NCBI GenBank assembly: GCA_018857735.1
Contig: JABMCL010000953.1
Span: 438,501 to 502,500 of the forward strand
Direction of reading: 5' to 3'
DNA from: Alviniconcha marisindica
Taxonomy: Eukaryota > Mollusca > Gastropoda > Provannidae
Length of the DNA stretch: 64,000 nucleotides
A program made the translations under genes and the position numbers. Position 1 is the stretch's first letter. Every line of letters begins with the position of its first letter. The notes beneath the pieces were generated by a model, which was given only the letters and a program-made list of their open reading frames with translations, did no database searches and was not told the origin of the DNA. This document shows, one piece after another, positions 34,457 through 44,900 of the stretch.

Positions 34457-34460
<4 letters not shown>
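33453..34460 (+). mobile_element. 5'-truncated LINE inserted in the gene's 5' region
   Basis: An open frame to TAA near 33955 encodes about 165 residues, with WLRGMHARFRLRACGL and then the zinc knuckle FTCPMCGQEREDEIHFIFHC, followed by YTDLRKNYSMLD. This is the conserved C-terminal region after the reverse transcriptase domain in many invertebrate LINEs. The 3' UTR includes a (GT)n tract and ends ACTGAAACGTCAAA. The upstream frame through the CT tract is not part of the element. Both sides carry copies of the same host sequence. Confidence 0.72.
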
Positions 34461-34534
<74 letters not shown>

Positions 34535-34666
34535 TTTGACCTTGTCATTATACCCTCCCCATCACCTTTTTGACCTTTTCCATTACTTCCCCCCCCCCCC
34601 CCCCCTCCCCCTTCCTGATTGTCTGTCCTTTTTTGACTTGAATAATAATACTTTTTCATTTTGCTT
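34461..34666 (+). repeat. Right copy of the long direct duplication flanking the LINE
   Basis: (CT)n and then the CTCGTATTTGACCTTGTC...TTTTTCATTTTGCTT segment; the C run is expanded to about 17 with one T break. It leads directly into the acceptor of exon A, so this copy now supplies most of that exon's upstream sequence. Confidence 0.7.
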
Positions 34667-34677
34667 TCTTTCTGAAG

Positions 34678-34821
34678 TCTTTGGCAACAGCCGCTAGTCA
34701 CGGCCAACAGAATGACCCGCAACTGATCCAGGGGGAGACAACTGCTGCAGCAGGGGAGAGCACCGAGAGAGGAGCGGGCAGGGACGGCGCAGTGGACCTG
34801 GCGGACACTATGGAGGCCATG
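34678..34821 (+). CDS. Exon A (first recognised exon) of the PxW-repeat gene
   Basis: The acceptor is a pyrimidine-rich tract ending TTTCTGAAG at 34677 and the donor is ATG|GTGAGG. It encodes 48 residues in phase 0 to 0, polar and acidic, ending [11 protein letters not shown]. Alternative acceptors occur at 34690 (phase 1, so it would not keep the same phase) and 34710 (phase 0). The acceptor tract lies at the edge of the right-hand copy of the duplication that flanks the LINE at 33.5-34.5 kb. Reading through the donor stays open to 34947, so a retained-intron form is conceivable. Whether this is the first coding exon is unknown. Confidence 0.5.
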
Positions 34822-36398
34822 GTGAGGAACAGTCACAGCGTGAAGAGAAACACTCCGGACAGCGGAGAGAAGGAAGGGGAAGAGGGGAAAAGAGAAACAG
34901 GACAGCAGGGCACAAGTTATGGAACTTCTTCTTACACTTGCTTTTAGCGCCCACTTGTCTTCAGAGAGCTACTGGTGGGGACCACAGTCCCGGGGGGTGG
35001 GGGAAGAGAGAACGGGGGGTGGGGGAAGAGAGAACGGGGGGTGGGGGAAGAGAGAACGGGAGGTGGGGGAAGAGAGAACGGGGGGTGGGGGAAGAGAGAA
35101 CGGGAGGTGGGGGAAGAGAGAACGGGGGGTGGGGGAAGAGAGAACGGGAGGTGGGGGAAGAGAGAACGGGGGGTGGGGGAAGAGAGAACGGGAGGTGGGG
35201 GAAGAGAGAACGGGGGGTGGGGGAAGAGAGAACGGGGGTGGGGGAAGAGAGAACGGGGGGTGGGGGAAGAGAGAACGGGAGGTGGGGGAAGAGAGAACGG
35301 GGGTGGGGGAAGAGAGAACGGGAGGTGGGGGAAGAGAGAACGGGGGGTGGGGGAAGAGGGAACGGGAGGTGGGGGAAGAGGAACGGGGGGTGGGGGAGAG
35401 AGGAACGGGAGGTGGGGGAAGAGAGGAGAACGGGGGGTGGGGGAAGAGAGAACGGGGGAAGAGGGAACGGGGGTGGGGGAAGAGAAAACGGGGGGTGAGG
35501 GGAAGAGGGAACGGGAGGTGGGGGAAGAGAGAACGGGGGGTGAGGGAAGAAAGAACGGGAGATGGGGGAAAGAGAGAACGGGGGGTGAGGGAGAGAGAAC
35601 GGGGGGTGAGGGAAGAGGGAACGGGGGGTGAGGGAGAAAGAAGGGAGATGGGGAAAGAGAGAACGGGGGATGAGGGAAGAGGGAACGGGGGGTGGGGGGG
35701 GGGAGAGGGAACAGGAGGTGGGGGAGAAGAAGGGAGATGGGGGAGAAGAGAGAACGGGGGATGAGGGAAGAGAGAGCGGGGGGTGAGGGGGAAGAGAGAA
35801 CGGGGGGTGAGGGGGAAGAGAGAACGGGAGGTGGGGGAAGAGAGAACGGGGGGTGAGGGGGAAGAGAGAGCGGGGGGTGAGGGAAGAGAGAACGGGGGGT
35901 GTGGGGGGGGGGGGGGGGAACGGGAGATGGGAGGGAAGAGAGAACGGGAGGTGAGGGAAGAGGGAACTGGAGATGAGGGAAGAGGGAACGGGAGGATACT
36001 GCATTCAGATGGGCATCATTGCAAGTCATTGGCTGGAGGCTGCCGCCACTGAGGGAGGTTTGTTTTTCAGGGGGACACGCCGGGAGGTACTGCAGACGCC
36101 ATTTTGGATAATTTGTTTGGCTCCGCCCCCTCCCCACCCCAGCCAGCCACCAACGGAGTGGCAGACACCACCTTCCGACTCAACGACTCGGATGGCGCCC
36201 CGGAGCAGGACGGGGACAGTTCCAAGGCCAGGCTGACGAAGGAAGGCTCGCCGCAGATCGTCGTGGAATGCGTGGATGGCGTGGAGAACGTGACGCTGAA
36301 AGATGCCACCAGCGAGAAGGCGTTGCTGGGCAACGGGGCTGACGATGAGGGGGCGCCTCTCACCACTCATAGCTCCCCTTCCGCCGCCAGCACTCACG

Positions 36399-36435
<37 letters not shown>

Positions 36436-37684
36436 TGTGTGTGTGTGTGGTGTGTGTGTGTGTGTGTGTGTGTGTGAGTGTGAGTGTGTGTGTGTGTGTG
36501 TATGTGTGTGAGTGTGTATGTGTGTGTGTGTGTGTGTGGAGTGTGTGTGTGTGTGTGTGTGTGTTGTGTGTGTGTGTGTGTGTGTGTGGTTTTGGTGTGT
36601 AGTGGTGTTTGTGATGTGTGTTTGGGGGTTTGTGTGTGGGGGGTGTTTGTGGTGTGTGTGGAGGAGGGGAGGGTGTGATTGTTTTTTTCTTGGAGAGTGA
36701 TGTTTGTGATGGTCTGCATGTTTTGGTGGTGGTGTTTCTGATCTTGTGTGTGTGTGGTGGGGGGGGGGGGGGGGGTTCCGGGTGGGGTGTGGGATGCGTT
36801 GGAGTACTTATATTTGTGTGTGTGGGGGGGGGGGGGGGGGGTTGTGATGTCATGTATGTTGGGGTGGTGGTCTTGTGATGGGTGTGTTTGTGATGTTGTG
36901 TGTCTGGAGGCGGGTGTTGTGTGTCTTTGGGGATGGTGGTGGTATTTGTGATGTGTGTGTCGGTGGTGAGGGGGTTGTGATGTGTGTGTGCCTTTGGGGG
37001 CTGATGGTGTTTGTGATGTGTGTGTTTGAGGGAGATGTGAGTTTGTGATGTTGTGTTTATTTGGAGGTGATGGTGTTTGTGATGTGTGTGTTTGAGGGAG
37101 ATGGGTGTTTGTGATGTTGTGTTTATTTGGAGGTGATGGTGTTTGTGGTGTGTATGTGAGTGTGTGCGTGCGCGCGTGCGCGTGTGCGTGCGTGTGTGTG
37201 TGTGTTCTAGACAGGGAAGGGAACAGGGTGTTTGCTAGTAGAGTTCTAGTAGTAGTATCTATAAATAGCAGTGGCCCTTTGCATTGAACTGAAAGAACCC
37301 AGTCAGATACAAGTAAGATTTATAATTAATAATGTAATTTACAAGTCAAGTGAGAAACATAACGTTGATATAAATTCGGACTCCATCTTTGGGCCAGGGG
37401 ATGTGTACCAGCCCTGTTTCTTGTCATGCTCGTCTTTTCCATCATAATTAAAATGGTCTGACAGCTCATAGCTCCTTTCAGTTTTGCAGTCACTGCCGAT
37501 TGCATTTGAACTGGAAGGAAGTTTGTAACAGTCTCAGGAAGGAAGTGTGAATAGCCCGTCATGTGCTTCTGTGTTGACAGTCAAACATGCTGTTGTCATT
37601 GTGTCCACAGGACAGTAGGAAGAGCAGCAGCGACGTAGACTTGGACTTCACTGTGCTGGAGGTAGGCACACACACACACACTCT

Positions 37685-37753
<69 letters not shown>

Positions 37754-37820
37754 TAAATCAGTACAAAAATGTCTAAACTTGAAGTGTTTGTGTGTGTGTA
37801 ATGCATTTGTATCTTGAACC

Positions 37821-37851
<31 letters not shown>

Positions 37852-40800
37852 AACAGGAAGAGAGAGAGGAGGAGTTTTGAGAGAGAGAGAGAGAGAGAGA
37901 AGGGAGAAGACTGGGGTTGAAAGTGCATATTTCTGGTTGCAAAAATAACAGCTGCTGTGACTGAATGCCATTGTCTGCCAACACCCCACATTGCTCAGGC
38001 ATTGTGTGCCAACACCCCACATTGCTGAAGCATTGTCTGCCTGCCAACACCCCACATTGCTGAAGCATTGTCTGCCTGCCAACACCCCACATTGCTGAAG
38101 CATTGTACTGCCTGCCAACACCCCACATTGCTGAAGCATTGTCTGCCTGCCAACACCCCACATTGCTGAAGCATTGTCTGCCTGCCAACACCACACATTG
38201 CTCAGGCATTGTCTGCCAACACCCCACATTGCTGAAGCATTGTCTGCCTGCCAACACCCCACATTGCTGAAGCATTGTCTGCCAACACCCCACATTGCTG
38301 AAGCATTGTCTGCCAACACCCCACATTGCTCAGGCATTGTGTGCCAACACCCCACATTGCTGAAGCATTGTCTGCCAACACCCCACATTGCTGAAGTATT
38401 GTCTGCCAACACCCCACATTGCTGAAGCATTGTCTGCCAACACCCCACATTGCTGAAATATTGTCTGCCAACACCCCACATTGCTGAAGCATTGTCTGCC
38501 TGCCAACACCCCACATTGCTGAAGCATTGTCTGCCAACACCCCACATTGCTGAAGCATTGTCTGCCTGCCAACACCCCACATTGCTGAAGCATTGTCTGC
38601 CTGCCAACACCCCACATTGCTGAAGCATTGTCTGCCAACACCCCACATTGCTCAGGCATTGTCTGCCAACACCCCACATTGCTGAAGCATTGTCTGCCTG
38701 CCAACACCCCACATTGCTGAAGCATTGTCTGCCAACACCCCACATTGCTCAGGCATTGTGTGCCGACACCCCACATTGCTGAAGCATTGTCTGCCAACAC
38801 CCCACATTGCTGAAGTATTGTCTGCCAACACCCCACATTGCTGAAGCATTGTCTGCCAACACCCCACATTGCTGAAGTATTGTCTGCCAACACCCCACAT
38901 TGCTGAAGCATTGTCTGCCAACACCCCACATTGCTGAAGATTGTCTGCCAACACCCCACATTGCTGAAGCATTGTCTGCCAACACCCCACATTGCTGAAG
39001 CATTGTCTGCCTGCCAACACCCCACATTGCTGAAGCATTGTCTCCCCAACACCCCACATTGCTGAAGCATTGTCTGCCTGCCAACACCCCACATTGCTGA
39101 AGCATTGTCTGCCTGCCAACACCCCACATTGCTGAAGCATTGTCTGCCAACACCCCACATTGCTCAGGCATTGTCTGCCAACACCCCACATTGCTGAAGC
39201 ATTGTCTGCCTGCCAACACCACACATTGCTGAAGCATTGTCTGCCAACACCCCACATTGCTCAGGCATTGTCTGCCAACATCCCACATTGCTGAAGCAGA
39301 GAATCCAAACTTTTTAGTCCTGTTGTTAGGGTCAAAACCATGGATTATAAACCATTGGTAGATGGAGGTGGCTGGGTTTACTTCTTTTTGAACATGCTGA
39401 GTCGTTTTCAAAGCAAAGTTTGGTGTGTTTTTTGTGTGGTCTTTTTTCATTTTTGCCATTTTTTCAACACTATTAGGAAATTAGACACCTAGCATCTGGC
39501 ACTAGGGTCCCTTGTGTGCCAGAAATCTTGAACTTTATTAGAACAAATCTGCAACGTACATCATGAAAAGGTTTGAGCTCAAAGGCTCAGTCCAGCATGC
39601 TGATAAAGGGACCTTCACACTCTCAGTCCAGCATGCTGATCAAGGGACCTTCACACTCTCAGTCTGGCATGCTGATAAAGGGACCTTCACACTCTCAGTC
39701 CAGCATGCTGATAAAGGGACCTTCACACTCTCAGTCCGCATGCTGATAAAGGGACCTTCACACTCAGTCTGGCATGCTGATAAAGGGACCTTCACACTCT
39801 CAGTCCGGCATGCTGATAAAGGGACCTTCACACTCTCAGTCCCGCATGCTGATAAAGGGACCTTCACACTCTCAGTCTGGCATGCTGATAAAGGGACCTT
39901 CACACTTTCAGAGCCTCCCACTGGCTCAGTCTTCAAGAATCCAGCCATACCATGTCGTGCTGGGGACTGGTTTCAAAAGAATCAGAACCAGGCTCTCATT
40001 GTCCTGTACAAGTTTACAAGGAAAAGACTATTTATTGTCCCTGTACAAGTTTACAAGGAAAAGACTATTTATTGTCCCTGTACAAGTTTACAAGGAAAAG
40101 ACTTGCATAACTGCATTTCATGCTCCCTGCATGTTACCAGAATGTGTGATGATGTTGCCAGGAGATATAGACACAGCAGTTTATTGTTACCAGAGTCTGT
40201 GATGATGTTGCCGGACACACACAGCCTGTTGTTACCAGAATGTGTGATGTTGCCAGGCTGTTGTAAGAGTGTGAGATGATGTTGCCAAGCTGTTGTAAGA
40301 GTGTGAGATGATGTTGCCAAGCTGTTGTAAGAGTGTGAGAACAATGTTCCCTGGCTGTTGTAAGAGTGTGAGATGATGTTGCCAGTCTGTTGTAAGAGTG
40401 TGAGATGATATTGCCAGGCTGTTGTTACTGGAGTGTGTGATGATGTTGCCAGCCTGTTGTTACCGGAGTGCGATGACGCTGGCAGCCTGTTGTTACCGGA
40501 GTGCGATGACGTTGCCAGCCTGTTGTTACCGGAGTGCGATGACGCTGCCAGCCTGTTGTTACCGGAGTGCGATGACGCTGCCAGCCTGTTGTTACCGGAG
40601 TGCGATGACGCTGCCAGCCTGTTGTTACCGGAGTGCGATGACGCTGCCAGCCTGTTGTTACCGGAGTGCGATGACGCTGCCAGCCTGATGTTACCGGAGT
40701 GCGATGACGCTGCCAGCCTGTTGTTACCGGAGTGCGATGATGTTGCCAGCCTGTTGTTACCAGGGGTGCGATGACGCTGCCAGCCTGTTGTTACCGGAGT

Positions 40801-41135
40801 GCGATGACGCTGCCAGCCTGTTGTTACCGGAGTGCGATGACGCTGCCAGCCTGTTGTTACCGGAGTGCGATGATGTTGCCAGCCTGTTGTTACCGGAGTG
40901 TGATGATGATGCCAGCCTGTTGTTAACAGAGTGTTTTTTCCTGCAGCTGGACTCCTCCCACCTGAACCTTGACCTCAGCAAGCAGAAGACGTCGCTACGG
41001 AAGAAGGGCTCCCTGGCTCGCAGAAAGAAGCCATCACGAGGCAGCGTTCACAACGTGCTGCCCGACTCACCTGACAGTATTTACCTGGACAGCACAGGTT
41101 GGTCATTAACACAAGCCTGTCATTTGTTGCCAGTG

Positions 41136-41178
<43 letters not shown>

Positions 41179-41406
41179 TGTGAGTGTGCATATGTGTGTG
41201 TGTGTGTGTGTGCATATTTTGTGATTGTGTATGTATGTTGCGTGTGTGGGTGTTTTGGGTGGTGTATATATGTGAGTGTGTGGTATGTGAGGTGTGTGGG
41301 TTGCATGTGTGTATTTATGTTGTGGGTGTGTGTGTTGGTGTTTTTGTTGTGTGTGTGGGTGTATGTGAGTGTGTGTGTGTGTGTTGTATATGAGAGTGCA
41401 TATTTT

Positions 41407-41445
<39 letters not shown>

Positions 41446-41725
41446 TGTGTGTGTGTGTGTGTGTATGTATATGAGTGGCATATGTTTTGTGTGTATGTGG
41501 GGTTGTGTATGTGAGTGGGGGTGTGTGCGTATGTATATGGAAATGTGCATATGTGTGGGGGTGTGTGGTGTTGTGTGTGGTGTATGTGTGTGTGTGTGTG
41601 TGTGTGTATGTGATGTGTGTGTGTGTGTGTGTATGTATATGAGTGATATGTGTGTGTGTGTATGTGTGTGTTTGTGTGTGTGTGTGTGTGTGTGCGTGTG
41701 TGTGTGTGGTATGTGGTGGTGTGTG

Positions 41726-41757
<32 letters not shown>

Positions 41758-41956
41758 GTGTGTGTGTGTGTGTGTGTGTACAGTGGCTCATTGTGAGTGG
41801 TCTGCAGATCCTGTGTTGGAGTCAAAGAATCCCTGCTGTGGGGAACGGCTGGGGCGTTGTAGACTGAATCACTGGACTTCAGCGTATTTACGCACATGCA
41901 CAGACACGCACACATGCACGCACACACACACACAATCACCACACACACACACACAC

Positions 41957-41993
<37 letters not shown>

Positions 41994-44900
41994 ACACTCT
42001 CTCTCTCTCTCTCTCTCTTCAGAAGCAAGACAGACAACTCTTGTCTTTTACTTCAGATTCCAAACCAGTGCAGTCCCCTACCGTAGACTCTGCTGAGGAC
42101 GAGGTGTTTGACAACCTGGCAGCACCCATGACTTCTGAACCCCTGCCAGAGGCGCTGACCAACAGAGCTGGTGTGCGGAAAGCTGCTCTGCCGTTCAAAC
42201 CCTCCATAATCATGCCAGGCCTGCAGGATCTCAGCAAGTCAAAGGTCATTGCACTGCACCTTTAAATCTCTGTTCCAGTGATCCTCTGGGTTCCCATGCA
42301 TGTCAAAGGTCATGGCACTGCACCTTTAAATCTCTGTTCCAGTGATCCTCTGGGTTCCCATGCATGTCAAAGGTCATTGCACTGCACCTTTAAATCTCTG
42401 TTCCAGTGATCCTCTGGGTTCCCATGCATGTCAAAGGTCATTGCACTGCACCTTTAAATCTCTGTTCCAGTGATCCTCTGGGTTCCCATGCATGTCAAAG
42501 GTCATTGCACTGCACCTTTAAATCTCTGTTCCAGTGATCCTCTGGGTTCCCATGCATGTCAAAGGTCATGGCGCTGCACCTTTAAATCTCTGTTCCAGTG
42601 ATCCTCTGGGTTCCCATGCATGTCAAAGGTCATGGCGCTGCACCTTTAAATCTCTGTTCCAGTGATCCTCTGGGTTCCCATGCATGTCAAAGGTCATGGC
42701 GCTGCACCTTTAAATCTCTGTTCCAGTGATCCTCTGGGTTCCCATGCATGTCAAAGGTCATGGCACTGCACCTTTAAATCACTGATTCCAGTGATTCTCT
42801 GGGTTCCTGTGTACAGCCGGGTCTGTCTGGGTTTGGGGAGGGGCATGGAAATGCATGTCTTTGATAGAATCAATTGAGTCTTGCTGCATGTAGAGTGAAC
42901 AGTGTTACAAATAACTCACTGGTAGAAAGCAAGATTAGTCTGAAGAAAGCTGTATACTTGTCAGTCATTGTTGTTGTTGCTGGGTGTTGTTGTTTTTTGG
43001 GGGGAGGGGGGAGGGGGTACACAACGTTCTTTGCTCTTCACAAAAAACTATGGCCATTTGTCTTGTAAAGTTATATTGCAACCATTTCCCCCCAGCTACA
43101 TCCCATGGCGGTTTTACTGTACATTTAAAGAACTGAAGCCTTTTGACAGAATGAGGCACCAATAAATAATCTGTGTGAGAACGTGTTGCAGTTGTTCAAC
43201 CAGGAAAGGAAGAAGTCCGGTGAAAGCCCAACCTCACCCGTGAAATCGCCCATCCGGGTCACGTCACCGCTGTCACCGTCTGGCAGCGCCGTCCCGCCTC
43301 CGGTTCTTCCCAAGCCCAGCTCCAAGGGGCAGAAGGACTCGCAGAACATGACCATCGCTGCCGAACAGTCCTCACAGGACGGTCGCTTCCGCTCCAGCGG
43401 CAGCAGTGATGTTTCTAACGGCAGCGTGGTTACGGCCAGCGTCGTCGAGGAGGTGGTGTTGCAGCAAGCGGGCGGCGCTGACGTGGCCAGTTCAGCAGAA
43501 GGCGGCGCCAAAGTGACGAGGACTGACAGTGGGTCCGTGGCAACAGACCGCAAGCCGGGACGGACAGGCAGCTGGAGCTCCGTCAGCAGCCCGCGGCGCC
43601 TGAGCCAGGGGGGAAGCGTCAGTTCCCAGGAGGGGGGGGAGGCGGGGTCAGCCTCCGGCGGCACCCCCCGCAGGGCCAGCATCCAAGGCAGCGCCTACAC
43701 CCCCATCGCCTTCCGACCGCGACGTAGCTCCAGCATCGTCCTGGACTCCAACAACAAACTGATTGACAGCCCCAGCCCCACCACCACCACCACCACCACC
43801 CCCGCCCCTGTCACTTTCAGCCTGGAGGAGGAGGCAGAGGCCCCGCCCCCGTCCGTACCAAAGTCACCGTTGTACAAGCCCCCGGTGTGGCTGTCAGAAA
43901 TGAAATCCAAAACGGCAAACGTGACGGGAGACTCCTCATCCCCGCCAGTGGGTAGCAGCGAGATCGCAGAAGGTAGCGCCACACCCGCCACCTCCACCCG
44001 GTCCAGGAACAGCTCCGAGAGCACAGGGAGTGCTGATGGGGGCAGCGCAGAGGGAGCGCGGGGAAGGAGCGTTTCGGACGAGGTGAATCAGACGAAAGGG
44101 GCGCCGCAGGCTGTGGGGCAGGGGAAGCCAGTCTGGCTGAAAGCGGCACAGGAGAAAACGTTGCGCTTGGCCGACAAACTGCAGACCAAGACAGGTAAGT
44201 CCATCAGTCATGGCGACAAGATTCTCCGGACAGTTGTCTGAAGGCGGACTGTGTGGAGTGTGAAAACTTACACTTCCTCTTACTGTCTGTGTGTGCTGGA
44301 AAGAGACATGGGGGTTTCAGATCCTCTTACTGTCAGTGTGTGTTGGAAAGGGACGTGGGGGTTTTCAGATCCTCTCGGAGTCTTACTGTTAGTGTGTGTT
44401 GGAAAGGGATATGGGGGTTTTCAGATCCTCTCGGAGTCTTACTGTTAGTGTGTGTTGGAAAGGGATATGGGGGTTTTTCAGATCCTCTCGGAGTCTTACT
44501 GTTAGTGTGTGTTGGAAAGGGATATGGGGGTTTTCAGATCCCCTCGGAGTCTTACTGTTAGTGTGTGTTGGAAAGGGATATGGGGGTTTTCAGATCCTCT
44601 CGGAGTCTTACTGTTAGTGTGTGTTGGAAAGAGACATAGTGGTTTTCAGTCCATGCCCTGCAGATCACTGCCTTTTATCCTCTGAGAAGGGATTTGGGGA
44701 TTTCAGACTGTGTGCTGCAAATTCTCTGTCTGTCGTGGTCGGTTGAAAAGGGATTTGGGAATTTCAGATGTCTGTTGTGGTTGGTTGAAAAGGTATTTGG
44801 GAATTTCAGATGTCTATTGTGGTCCGTTGAAAAGGGATTTGGGAATTTCAGATGTATATTGTGGTCTGTTCAAAAATGGATTTGGGAATTTCAGATGTAT

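Noticed and set aside
34919..36137. Gly/Arg/Glu-rich plus frame and Pro/Ser-rich minus frame of up to 397 codons
   Set aside because: They come from the 22-bp GA/G-rich intron array; the minus frame only by chance overlaps exon B's region.
37753..39459. Minus-strand frames of 200-330 codons with NVGCWQ/MWGVGRQ repeats
   Set aside because: They are translations of the 31/35-bp array within intron C of the plus-strand gene.
41106..41987. His/Thr-rich and Cys/Val-rich frames
   Set aside because: (TG)n/(CA)n microsatellite translations; the same applies near 9.0, 10.2, 26.1, 34.1, 36.5, 48.6, 49.3 and 61.1 kb.
42011..42056. Alternative acceptor at 42022 for exon E
   Set aside because: It would shift frame and hit a stop; the acceptor at 42056 keeps phase with exon D.
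43125..44211. Minus-strand open frames opposite exon F
   Set aside because: Shadow frames of a GC-rich coding exon; the plus frame has matching splice phases and motif continuity.
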